Source of the DNA: Notospermus geniculatus
Lineage: Eukaryota; Nemertea; Pilidiophora; Heteronemertea; Lineidae
DNA length: 64,000 nt
Assembly: GCA_002633025.1 (NCBI GenBank)
Contig: NMRB01000222.1
Span: 325,024 to 389,023 of the forward strand
Direction: 5' to 3'
In this document: one piece after another, positions 36,263 through 46,400 of the stretch
Numbering within the stretch: position 1 is the stretch's first letter
How the letters are laid out: each line of letters begins with the position of its first letter
Made by a program: the position numbers and the translations under genes
Notes under the pieces: model-generated
The model's input: the letters and a program-made list of their open reading frames with translations, nothing else
What the model was told of the DNA's origin: nothing
The model's database searches: none

Positions 36263-38398
36263 TCAGACGCGTTTCTTGAGTAATGTTAAAATTGAGCAAA
36301 CCAAAGACGCGATACCAATAATCATACCTATTGAAAAACAACCAACTATTCCCTTGGCGTCCAAAGTGTCGGTGAAATGACTGATGTCGTCACTTAAGTC
36401 GTCAATCTTGCTAGTAGATAGATCACTCCAATCACCTGCCAACTTAGTTAGTTTATCAACATCTGTATAAAACAACACGGTCTGATTACGATCAGCTTCT
36501 ACAACTCTTTTAAAGTCGGCATCCAATTCATTCTCGGCTTCTACCACATCCTCGGATGAAGTCTTGATGATGTTAAACACTTTATATGTTATGTTGAGGC
36601 TTTGATTGATCTTGGTCATGTCGGCTTCGAATTTGGCTGCTAGCTCAGCTGGAAAAGTGGTGTGTATACTAGGTAGGTTGAACATGTGCTTGTAGGTTAT
36701 GGCAGGAAAGTTACTATCGGCCGGTATAGGGCAGTCTGTAAGTTTCATTTGTATGTAAATGGACCGTCCCGTCACGGAACAAAAGCACGGTACTTCAATC
36801 ACACATAACGTGCAGCTAGGTATGGTTCGGGTTCTGTGCGAACTTGCGGCTCCAGGACAGTTGAGTTTCCAATCGTCGTCAACTTTCGGATCTCCACCGA
36901 TTATCAGGTAGTTTCCACTTGACATTGCGATGGCACGATAGGGATCCGGCGGTCTATCGATGTATTTTATGATGCAATTTTCCATGATTCTTTTTGAATC
37001 TCCGTAAAATAGAGCAGCAGCACAAGACATAACGGCTGAAGTCTGACGTTGCATAGATATTTGCGCACCACACGTTTTCAAACTCTCTCCCCTACACGTG
37101 TCGTAAAACGAAGCATCAAATTCCGTGTAGAAGTCGATGTGAGGGCTGACTGCAAAATAATCTGGTAAGTCGACAATCAGAGTCCGGCCGTGATGTTCAT
37201 TTGACCGGTACACAGGAAAAGTATCAATTCGATAGACGGTAAGGTCTCCGCCTGCGTGATGTATGGGTATCTTCAACATTACGTATATGTCATGATCTTT
37301 ACGACCATACACCAAGTCCCGCATCGAGTAGTAAAACGCTACGTTTTTGTTAGTTATTTCAAACATATCGCTATACTTTGTGTTGATGTCGATAGTCAGG
37401 CGATCAAGGACGTGTTGTATATCGGAAGGTTCTACTAACATTTCGTGTAAGTAACCTGTAGTCAGGGTCCTCAAGGCGTCGATGAACTCGTCTATTCGCT
37501 TGATGATAGCGTTCACCCCACTCACGTAAATTGCCTTTTCCATGTTCATTTCCGTTATGTAGTCCAGATATTTACTCATGATGGCGAGGTCGTTGTCTTC
37601 TGCCTTTGCCAAAGCTTGGTGTGCTTTTTGTTCTCTGATCAAATCATTGCGGAGGTTATTCATGTTGTTAGAATTATCCTTGATTCTCACCATTTCGGTG
37701 GCCAGCGCATTGGCCGACTTGACCCTGAAACTTGACAGATCCATTTCCGACTTGATCAATTCGTCCTTTTCAACGTCAACGAGTTTACCCACCTCATTCA
37801 CGTGCTTGGTAAGTACGTCGAAGTCGTGTTTCGTGGGTAAGTTGAATAAATCTGCAAACCCATTTCCAATACTGCTTAGAATACCACGTTTGACCCGTCG
37901 GATGCGCCTTTGCCGCATTCTTTCAGATATTTGTTCTGCTGCCGACCTACGTATTCTGGTGGAACGTTTCCTTTTTCCGGTGGTATCACCAGCAGTTTTC
38001 ATTTCTGGAAGTATTTGCATTATATCTGTCAGTCTTTCAACGGCTTCGGTAATACGAGTCGTAGCTATGGTGTTCACTTCATCTATCATTTTATTGAACG
38101 TTTCACACCTAAATTTCTTGGACTTTGCATCATCACATGGCATTCGATGTATGGTCGGCAGCTGTTCCTTGAACACATCTAACTTTACTACAACAGTATG
38201 ACGGTAGTAACTGGCACCGTTTATGGCTTTGGAATGTTGATGGAATACCACTCCCCAGTTGACGAGCGGTATAACACCCTCGGTGGCCTCCAGGCGGTGA
38301 AATAACTTGTTACTTTTCAATTGATCATCGTCCAGTCCACAAACAAATGCCAGTATAACGACTGCTGCAGTTGCGAAGCGGATCGCGTACGTCTTCAT
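36263..38398 (-). CDS. Class I fusion glycoprotein, F/Env-like (711 aa)
   Basis: Signal peptide 1-20. A furin-type site RRVKR ends at residue 171, followed by GILSSIGNGFADLFNLPTK, which has the hydrophobic Gly-rich character and position of a fusion peptide. A long helical heptad-like region (about 190-300) comes next, then a Cys-rich domain (about 430-560), and finally one transmembrane helix (about 684-707) with a four-residue tail KKRV. This order and the motif after the cleavage site resemble the F protein of baculoviruses and the Env of errantivirus/gypsy-type retroelements. Such proteins drive low-pH membrane fusion during entry. The stop lies 29 bp before the next gene's ATG and the start 2 bp after the preceding stop. 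Homology is inferred from motif order. Confidence 0.65.
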   Translation of the reverse strand: MKTYAIRFATAAVVILAFVCGLDDDQLKSNKLFHRLEATEGVIPLVNWGVVFHQHSKAINGASYYRHTVVVKLDVFKEQLPTIHRMPCDDAKSKKFRCETFNKMIDEVNTIATTRITEAVERLTDIMQILPEMKTAGDTTGKRKRSTRIRRSAAEQISERMRQRRIRRVKRGILSSIGNGFADLFNLPTKHDFDVLTKHVNEVGKLVDVEKDELIKSEMDLSSFRVKSANALATEMVRIKDNSNNMNNLRNDLIREQKAHQALAKAEDNDLAIMSKYLDYITEMNMEKAIYVSGVNAIIKRIDEFIDALRTLTTGYLHEMLVEPSDIQHVLDRLTIDINTKYSDMFEITNKNVAFYYSMRDLVYGRKDHDIYVMLKIPIHHAGGDLTVYRIDTFPVYRSNEHHGRTLIVDLPDYFAVSPHIDFYTEFDASFYDTCRGESLKTCGAQISMQRQTSAVMSCAAALFYGDSKRIMENCIIKYIDRPPDPYRAIAMSSGNYLIIGGDPKVDDDWKLNCPGAASSHRTRTIPSCTLCVIEVPCFCSVTGRSIYIQMKLTDCPIPADSNFPAITYKHMFNLPSIHTTFPAELAAKFEADMTKINQSLNITYKVFNIIKTSSEDVVEAENELDADFKRVVEADRNQTVLFYTDVDKLTKLAGDWSDLSTSKIDDLSDDISHFTDTLDAKGIVGCFSIGMIIGIASLVCSILTLLKKRV

Positions 38399-38400
38399 TT

Positions 38401-41400
38401 TCAGTACGTTCGATTATTTCTACTCAAAAGCTTTCTCGAAGGTCTGTTGAAAAGCGTCCTGGAGTTATATAAGATGTCTCCTATGCAGCGAAGACTATCC
38501 GTATGTTCGTAACGAGCGTATAAGGGCGCCTCGACACCTTCTACTTCTGTCAGCTTTTTGATAGCGAGGTCTTGCTCTCTGTCCGCCTTTCGGAGTTCCT
38601 CTGTAACCATCCGTTCGATTTCAGATAGGAAATCTTTGTCTTCTTCAGACTTTTCGATGCACAATGTAATTTTTGTTTCCTTGTTGGCAAGTATGTCTTT
38701 TCTTCCCAGTATTTTTTTCAACTTGCGTTTTCTGTTGGATAAATGTATTATTTTGTCTGTGCATCTGGAAATAACGACATCCATCTCGCGTTGGACTGGA
38801 TCGTGTAATAATCCCAGCAAGGGTGTATTTTTCTTTGGTCTCCATTTTATAATTTCACTGGTTGCTGCGTTCTCTCCTGGACGGCAGAACTGTTGTGATC
38901 TAGTGTGATAAGTACAACAGTTGATTGGGACATCTACAGTGTTACTGACGGGTACGCGTTGGTAGGCAATAAATTCACCTGGGGTGGATTCGACAAAGGG
39001 ACAGGTCAACACCTCGTCGTGAAGGACAATTCTAGAAGACGTAAGGATGTCTTGTTTGTGTTGACGGTAAGCACCATTTGCTGCCGACCAGTTTAAGGAC
39101 TGCAAAGCTCGTTGTCCACCTAACTTCAACGTAACTGCGCGAAATGCGAGGACGAAAGACGACACCAGTCCGATCCTATAGTACTGAAACCAACAGTACA
39201 GTATGCAGGCCAATTTCGTCCCCAGCTGATTTAATTTAGCGAGCAAGACGGTGGTGGTTGCTTCTGACAATCTCTCGCTTTGAGTCTCGATCGCCGTACC
39301 GTGTGCAAACGCAAACATGGCTATCCTGAATATATCGGTGTTGGTATCAAACCAAGGCGTTAATGTGTCGTATATCTTGGCCAGTTGACTGCAATTTGGG
39401 ATCTCGTTTTCTAAAGTTGTCAGCAGTACGGGGGTACCCACTGTCCAAAAAAAGCAAACGCTCCACGATACGTTGTCACTGCTCTCTTTCTTTGCCACAT
39501 AGCCCGTCATTGGAATATCTTGCACGAGGGTAGCCTCCTTCTGATCTTTGACCCCCTTCACCGTAGTCAACTTTTTATATTCTCCTCTTACAGTTCTCGA
39601 AATCTTATACTCGAACGGCTCGAAATGCCTTTTCATCTCTGGAACATCTTGGCCGGAAATCATGGTCAACGTCTTGGAAATAATATCTCCAGAATTCAAG
39701 TTTTGATGAATTGTTTCAAAACACTCGACTTTCTTGATCAATAAATAACTCAGGAGATTTTCTACTTGGACATCAGTTGCCTTTACGGTTGACATTGTGA
39801 CACCGGCTTCGCTAGTTGATCTGACCAGGAAATTACATATGGCCGCCGTATCGTCTATGGACAGCGGGATGTCGGCTTCACGCGTTATTGTGTCACACGA
39901 GCCAGAACTCATATCTTCGTCATTCAGCATTTGATCAATTTTTTCAAGAGCTCCAGAAACGGAGCGAACACTTCCGTCCTTTCCTACTGTTGGATCTTGA
40001 CATTTTATGAAGACATCCCAAGGCAGTAAGTATTCAACTCGATCGTGATCTCCTCGGATATCCTTTGTCAATAAATGCATGTCCACAGAATCCATCGGTA
40101 TCCGAGATACGTGCTGAATGAAAATTAACGATGCATGATACCACATAAATCCTCGTTTCCACTGGTTGCAGAGTCCAAACAATTGGAGGAGATCGAATGC
40201 AGTGCCTATGTTGGGTGCCGTCATTACGGCTTTACGAGCGAGGTGTAAATTGCCCAGCAGGGCATGTGTGTACAATTCCATCGTTCGGGGTAAAGCAGGA
40301 GCAGCAAGTGTCTGTAGGGACACGGACCAGTCTCTTATGACACTGCTATCGGGTGGCAGTGGATGATCTTCCGATCGCACCGATAACATTTTCTTGATGA
40401 GTACATACTGGTTTCGAGGATGCATACTTTTCGATAGAGATGGATTGTCCGATAAGAGAGATAGGTCTCCTGGACTGATTCGTCTGCCGTTCTTCATTTC
40501 ACTCATGTAGACACCAATAAATTCCAAACATCGCATAGCTCGGAAAAACTCGTTGTAATCTGATCCTAGTATGCTAATTATTCTGTAGTCATCAAGTCTT
40601 GGCAAAAGATACTTTGTGATATAGAGATGACCAAATGCTCCGGTACCCAGATGTTTGAGCGTAGCAGATCCTATTGCCGAGGATTTGAAGGTCTCGTATT
40701 CTGACCAGAGTGTCTGGAATGCCCGCAGCGGTGTTCTGTCGTCGTTAGAGTAATTATCGGTGAACCACAGTAGCAGAGCCGGTACGAAATCAACATTCTC
40801 ATCACTTTTTGTGTTGAAAGTAAGGTTCGTGGAAAAAGGGACCGACTTCCGTCTGTTGGCAATTAATTGGTCGCAGTCTTCTGTCCAAGGTGGAAAATCG
40901 AACAGTAAGTAATTTCCCAAGTTTTCCAGAGTTGGTGCGGTATCCATGAAACATCTAAACAGGTGAGATACAGACAGGCAGATAAATGTAGGGGTTTCCC
41001 CATCGCGATCGTCGTTGAGATGGAACGGAGAGACAAACTCCCGACCGTCTTGTCCGCTGTGATAGTCACCATTTCTTGGATCGTCTTTCCAAAGGTAATG
41101 GTAGCAGTAACGAATGATTCCGACCGTCGAGTTCATTATGGTAAGAGCCAGATCACGAAGAGGTCGGACGAAACCGTCTTTGATTTCGTCTTCGTCAACC
41201 ATTTTTGAATCTCTGTTGTCTGGAATCTTAGTCCTATCGTTCAATCTCATACCGACAGTAGTTGAAGTGTAAGGTACCTTGGTATACTTGTTATCCAAAA
41301 GTTCGATGATGTTTGTTTGTAAAATGTCCACCAACTCTTGGATCCTTTCGCAGGCAACTGCATTTTTTGTGACAGACTTGTCTGATTTCATGAAAGCCGT

Positions 41401-41556
41401 CAGTAGGGATAGGGTATGCAAGAACTCTTTGAGTGCTTTATCTGTCGGCGACCCTTCATAGGTTGGTGAAGCCTCTGAGGTAACTTGACGGAATGTTGTG
41501 AGTCTGGCATCGGCATTCAGCCAGTTGACGAATGCGTCGATGAGTAATTTATCCAT
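38401..41556 (-). CDS. Large soluble protein with C-terminal coiled coil (1051 aa)
   Basis: ATG at 41556; the stop lies 2 bp before the ATG of the F/Env-like gene. No signal peptide. The body is mixed helical with several hydrophobic helices (for example about 765-800, SSFVLAFRAV region) that look buried rather than membrane-spanning. Residues ~930-1010 are highly charged heptads, probably a coiled coil. Unknown family; an inner tegument role is possible by size and by its position before the glycoprotein. It shares a 98-bp divergent intergenic region, filled by two 45-bp repeats, with the 110-residue membrane protein. Confidence 0.85.
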   Translation of the reverse strand: MDKLLIDAFVNWLNADARLTTFRQVTSEASPTYEGSPTDKALKEFLHTLSLLTAFMKSDKSVTKNAVACERIQELVDILQTNIIELLDNKYTKVPYTSTTVGMRLNDRTKIPDNRDSKMVDEDEIKDGFVRPLRDLALTIMNSTVGIIRYCYHYLWKDDPRNGDYHSGQDGREFVSPFHLNDDRDGETPTFICLSVSHLFRCFMDTAPTLENLGNYLLFDFPPWTEDCDQLIANRRKSVPFSTNLTFNTKSDENVDFVPALLLWFTDNYSNDDRTPLRAFQTLWSEYETFKSSAIGSATLKHLGTGAFGHLYITKYLLPRLDDYRIISILGSDYNEFFRAMRCLEFIGVYMSEMKNGRRISPGDLSLLSDNPSLSKSMHPRNQYVLIKKMLSVRSEDHPLPPDSSVIRDWSVSLQTLAAPALPRTMELYTHALLGNLHLARKAVMTAPNIGTAFDLLQLFGLCNQWKRGFMWYHASLIFIQHVSRIPMDSVDMHLLTKDIRGDHDRVEYLLPWDVFIKCQDPTVGKDGSVRSVSGALEKIDQMLNDEDMSSGSCDTITREADIPLSIDDTAAICNFLVRSTSEAGVTMSTVKATDVQVENLLSYLLIKKVECFETIHQNLNSGDIISKTLTMISGQDVPEMKRHFEPFEYKISRTVRGEYKKLTTVKGVKDQKEATLVQDIPMTGYVAKKESSDNVSWSVCFFWTVGTPVLLTTLENEIPNCSQLAKIYDTLTPWFDTNTDIFRIAMFAFAHGTAIETQSERLSEATTTVLLAKLNQLGTKLACILYCWFQYYRIGLVSSFVLAFRAVTLKLGGQRALQSLNWSAANGAYRQHKQDILTSSRIVLHDEVLTCPFVESTPGEFIAYQRVPVSNTVDVPINCCTYHTRSQQFCRPGENAATSEIIKWRPKKNTPLLGLLHDPVQREMDVVISRCTDKIIHLSNRKRKLKKILGRKDILANKETKITLCIEKSEEDKDFLSEIERMVTEELRKADREQDLAIKKLTEVEGVEAPLYARYEHTDSLRCIGDILYNSRTLFNRPSRKLLSRNNRTY

Positions 41557-41560
41557 TTGC

Positions 41561-41650
41561 TAGAGACCGAACGTGTGCATAAATCCAAATACCAATCCAG
41601 CCTGATAGAGACCGAACGCGTGCATAAACCCAGACACCAATCCAGCCTGA
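41561..41650 (+). repeat. Two 45-bp tandem repeats in a divergent promoter region
   Basis: Units 41561-41605 and 41606-41650 are directly adjacent and differ at four positions. They fill nearly the whole space between the ATGs at 41556 (minus) and 41655 (plus), so they probably hold the promoters of both genes. Each unit contains a GTGCATAAA motif. Confidence 0.8.
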
Positions 41651-41654
41651 CAGA

Positions 41655-41987
41655 ATGCCACCGATTAGTGTGACTTCGCCTGATTTCGACGTTTTTGTTG
41701 TAGTGTCGACAGGGTTTCAGTTCGTCTCGCTAGTTTTGCTATTATTACTGGTGGGACTGATGCTGCTGCAAATGCGAAATTTACCAAGGGAAATTGCACA
41801 TAAAGTTGTTTGGATGATGATCCATATTTCTCTCTCTGATGTGTACAAGCATGAAAACAGTAAAAAGAAAGAAGATTCAGGTTCCAGTGAGGGGAATACC
41901 AACAACTGCAGCTCTATTGACGAAGAAGATGAAAAATTATTGGACGCAACCAACGGGCAACGCATGACATATGGAGCGTGTTCATAG
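41655..41987 (+). CDS. Small single-span membrane protein (110 aa)
   Basis: ATG at 41655, four bases after the 45-bp repeats. A short N-terminal segment of ~19 residues is followed by a Leu/Val-rich transmembrane helix (about 20-42). A basic-then-acidic cytoplasmic-type tail rich in Ser, Asn and Glu comes after it. Without a clear signal peptidase site it is most likely a signal-anchor protein. Unknown family; small envelope or host-membrane modulator by inference. The mobile element copy B lies 53 bp downstream. Confidence 0.65.
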   Translation: MPPISVTSPDFDVFVVVSTGFQFVSLVLLLLLVGLMLLQMRNLPREIAHKVVWMMIHISLSDVYKHENSKKKEDSGSSEGNTNNCSSIDEEDEKLLDATNGQRMTYGACS

Positions 41988-42040
41988 ACTGATGCACTTT
42001 GCAAGAACCACAAGAATAAAATTGGAGCACCGAGAATATA

Positions 42041-42628
42041 CACAGAAAGAAAAAAAAACGATCTCATCTGTCGCAATGATCTGTCGAGGTAAAATGAATC
42101 TCCAACTTTTCTCCAAGATTCTTTTGCAACTCGAATAGACATAACCGGGTCTCCACTTGAGATTACATTGTCTCCAACTGATTAAAATGGTTCTCAGCTG
42201 TTTCCACCGGATTGTCTGTTGTCTCGAATCAAATAACCAAGTGACATATAAAAAAACGTTTCACACCCAGTGGGTTTCGAACTCAGGACCCTCTGATCGC
42301 AATTCGGACACCAGAACCACCACACCACCGAGCTCCTCATATGAGCAGATTTTGGTTCCCCTCGGTTTGTTTCCTATTTTCTCCACCTGATGCCCTGTCC
42401 CATCGACTGGAGAACTGAGAAAACTCAAAATGAGTAGACTTTGTCTCGACTTCAGAATGAGACTCCCGTTGCAGTTGTCTCCAGTCGATGCAATAGCCCT
42501 TTATGGGGCTCCAGCCGAAGAAAACTGGTACTCATGCTGTGTTCGAGTAGCAAAGAAACTCATTTTAGGGACAAAATAGTAGGTTGGAGACTGATTTTAT
42601 CTTGAGTTGAGATCGATTTTTTTCTGTG
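42041..42628 (+). mobile_element. Inverted-repeat element with tRNA-like core, copy B
   Basis: Complete 588-bp copy, flanked on both sides by TA. It starts CACAGAAAGAAAAAA and ends TTTTTTTCTGTG; the terminal inverted repeats stay similar for about 100 bp. The tRNA-like core is on the minus strand (B box near 42275-42290, with one change in the consensus). It lies between the 110-residue and 193-residue genes, and 42629-42738 after it holds nothing recognisable. Confidence 0.85.
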
Positions 42629-42738
42629 TACGCGTGGGTTCGAATTCAATGAAAAAAAATGGCACGAAAGTCGAAAGGAACGAAGTTAAACTTTTTCCCA
42701 ACAATTTGTAATCAAATGAAAGGTTGAATAAAAAATGT

Positions 42739-43320
42739 CTAAAATTCGAAAGGACATGGACCTTGTGTTAAATGGTCGTCATCTCGACAGAACTTATTCA
42801 AAAATTTCATGTTCCATCTCAGCGTTTTTTTGGACACGACTTCGATAGCGACATTTTTACAGATGTTACCGTCTTTATCCAGTTTGCTGGTACCCGGCTT
42901 CGTTGTCATGTGTTTTTCCTGTGTCAGCTTGGTTTGTAGATTCGTATTTTCTTCCAATTTCGGACTCTGTGTCCTATGAATATCTTCTGTCAGTTGTAGG
43001 TTTTGAGTATTTTCTTTCAACGGAATCTGTGTCCTTTGCGGATCTAATGGTACGGGTAAAATTTTTTTACAAAATATTGGCGATTCCCTTGGTGGTATCA
43101 CTTGCATGTATACTTGTCCTGTGTCATCCCAAGCATCCACGTACAGATTGGGAGACAAAATCATCATGGATTCCAAGGCCTCTGGTACGTCGGACTCGAT
43201 GGCGACTATTTTGTCTGAAGAACAAAATAAATGTTCGGTTACATGTACATTTGTACCCGGTGAGGGACAAATGATAATTGTCTCTTCGTCGGAGGGTAGA
43301 TTCGGTGATATTTCTGTCAT
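42739..43320 (-). CDS. Unknown small protein (193 aa)
   Basis: ATG at 43320. The first ~90 residues look globular, with alternating hydrophobic beta-type segments (TIIICPSPGTNVHV, KIVAIESDV, VYMQVIPP). A Gln/Thr/Lys/Glu-rich low-complexity middle and a basic C-terminus follow. A dUTPase-like beta domain was considered but no dUTPase motif is seen. No membrane span. It diverges from the 1427-residue gene across 148 bp, which presumably holds both promoters. Confidence 0.7.
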   Translation of the reverse strand: MTEISPNLPSDEETIIICPSPGTNVHVTEHLFCSSDKIVAIESDVPEALESMMILSPNLYVDAWDDTGQVYMQVIPPRESPIFCKKILPVPLDPQRTQIPLKENTQNLQLTEDIHRTQSPKLEENTNLQTKLTQEKHMTTKPGTSKLDKDGNICKNVAIEVVSKKTLRWNMKFLNKFCRDDDHLTQGPCPFEF

Positions 43321-43468
43321 CTTCCGAGAATAGTATTCATGAGTTAGTCATGTGTGAAAAATTTTGTTCCACAACCTGATACCAAAATATGTTGACTGTG
43401 GACATTTTTTCACATCAAGCAGCGAGGTTTCCACACGTGGTTTACTTGCCATTGAAGAAACAGCGAGG

Positions 43469-46400
43469 ATGAATCAATTCGCGAGCTTATTTTACCAACA
43501 GATAATTTACGACAATCCAGCACAAACGACACCTTTCAAAAAGATTTTCCAAGACAGACAAGAATATGTCGCATTTTCACCGACTCCCGACTGTAAATAT
43601 CTTCATCTCTACGCTGACTACGATGCCTCTACTGCAAATATCGAAGAAAGGAGCCGTGTTTATGCAGTTAGGACGGCGCTGGACTTACTGGCCAGATTGC
43701 AAGAGTATCAAAATAAACAGGACTCTTGGAACCAGGCCATGGGAACGATAGTAGACGGACAATCTGCATCTGACTTTGTAAAATTCACCAATGACGAAAG
43801 ATGTAACAAGGCCGAAGCGGAGGTTTACACCGAAATGTTTAGGATGTTGTACACCTGCGGACTTCAAAACACTGACGTCATCCCATCCAATACACAAAAA
43901 GTAACAATGGTGGCCGAGGTCAACAGGATACTCAGACTTCAACCTTTCATAGAACTTTTGATGTCACAGACGGAAATGAAATTCGTCACACTACTTTTTG
44001 TGTACGCAATGTCTGTCAATAAAAAGCCAGTTTTATTTAAACTGGGTGCACCTTTCATGGTCGTGGATAATGGAAAATCCAAAGTCACGTTATTGGAAGA
44101 CATGTTTGCTGTCATATACCAGAATAAATTACTCTCGAAGGAGAGCGAAGTCGGCAAACAACTCACTGACATCGAAAATGTACAACTGGTTGAGTTCATC
44201 ATTAAAGACTACATAACGCTACTCGACAACGAGTTTGGAGTGTGCGCGCTTCCTCAATATGGAGTCAAGATATACAGAGACGTAGATGACAAACTCCACG
44301 TCACCCTATCTCCAGACCGGTGTGAAGGGAATGTTAGTGCAGCTCTCTACATAATGATGTTAGAATACTTTCTTTATCTGATCAACATCAAGATGTCAGG
44401 TGTCGATAATTTTCCTCCACCCGTGAGCGAAAAACTCTTACATAACTTACTAGAAAAGCACGTCGGTGATTTTATGACGACCGTCATAGACGTGGATAAC
44501 TTTGTCCGTCCCGTTTGTGAAGCATCACATGCAATAAGTTTGAAGCGAGGTGGAAGTGCAAACCGAATGGTTACCCTCAGCGATGTTTATGACTACATCT
44601 ATTTACCTTGTTTGCAACATCTTCTTGGACAAGTGAGAGCTGGATCTCTGTTTTTTCTCAACAAACAAATGACAGGACATCCGATGGATCAAGACTTTCA
44701 CCTAACCGACTACGTCAGACCGTGTGCAGAATACCCAGACATCGGATTCGTACCAACTACTTGCTTTGTAAGGGTCCTAGACAAAGTTCACACAGCGGCA
44801 CCTTCTGGGGGAAGGAAAAAATTCTGGATGGGATTCTCGTGGTGGAAAGATAACACAGCGTATGACCTAGACTGTAATATATTGATGGGCCTACTGGACA
44901 AGTGTACGACAAAGTTGAGAAACAGAACGTCGGAAACCGATCGCCTACCGTTATTTCACGCAGTGCTACCCGAATCCTATGAGATTGAAGCGAGTGTACC
45001 CTTGATGGTCAACGTGCAGTTGATGAACGCAATTTTTCAAGAAAAGGGACAAGTGGAAAGAGAAGTGCTTATCGTGTTGTTGTGTGATGCACTCATACAA
45101 CACGGATATACTTGGGAGAGAACACTGCTATTGTTGTGTAAGATGTGGCAACAGCAAATGACCACTGTGCAGAGTTATACAAAAAGCGCAGCCACCGAAC
45201 ACGCTACCCACGTTCAATTAGTATTGGAAAACGTAGCTAAATTAGCTGACACTGGATCCCAAATTAGTTGGACTCGAAACGAACTACAGTCACTTTTGGT
45301 AGACTGTATGCAAACACCTTCTGTTAACATCGCCAACGTGTTATCTAGAGTGGTAACTGTCTCGTGTAGAATTTTATACGATGCGATAGACTGTTGCGGG
45401 TGGCTGATACCTGTTGTTGATAACGAAACTACCATAACGGAGCAATCCAGACTATCGAACAGAGAACTCGATGCCGATGTCACGGACCCCGATATTTGGC
45501 CAGTATATTGGCTAGTGAAAAAAGAAAGCGAGAATGACACAACGTACATTGTCATCAGCACGGAACTCTGGAAAGGAAACGTTAGAAGCAAATTACTATC
45601 CCACCATGTTCACAATCTATTCTTTAACAACCGAAATGTAAAGGAAGTGAACGATGCAGTCAAATGGATAGAGTCTCTTTACGCTAAAAACACGCAACCG
45701 AGAAAAATTTTCTTCAGGAGGGCAATGTCGTGGGGTATCAAATCGGCAGAGTTGATTCCAGAGAAAAGCAAAAATGCTTTCGTCAAGACCATCAGGTTGG
45801 CATCCAATCTGAATTGGAACGAAACTGTACAACGCGCCTCTCGTGAAGTATCGATCAACAGTGAACGGAAACAAGAGATAGATGCCGTACTTGGCGTGTT
45901 CACGTCCACTTTCCTCACCCTCAATCGGAAATTTCGCACAAGGGACACGGGAGACAAGATGAACCAGTTATTCAAGAGAATCAGAGACTCGTTACCTGAG
46001 GATGACCTGGGTTGCAGAAGAGAAGGAGTGGACTGGAATACAGAATTTTTCGAATCGTTGTGGTTGGCCATAGATTCGATGAACAGAGAACTGAGTCAAG
46101 TTTTCACTTACAAACAAAAAGGTTACGTGCTGAGGAAAAAGGTTGGAACCAAATGGATTTTGGTCGGGTGTGTTCCCAAAAAAATTGAACCGGTTACTAA
46201 ACCGGATGAAATGGTGTCTGCGGTCAGAGATCTGTTTGACAAACTTTGCAAAGATTTCTGGGAAAAGCCTCAAGAATCTAGCGACGGTGGAGAACAGTTC
46301 GCATCGAGGTTCTCTTCTATGGTGAGAGAATGGGCGGTGGAGTTAACGGACGAGTCATCAGATTTCGCCAGCAGAAAGAGTTTCAACATGCTCACTGAAT

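Noticed and set aside
37578-38201. Plus-strand frame of 207 codons inside the F/Env-like gene
   Set aside because: Antisense shadow; no independent start context or domain.
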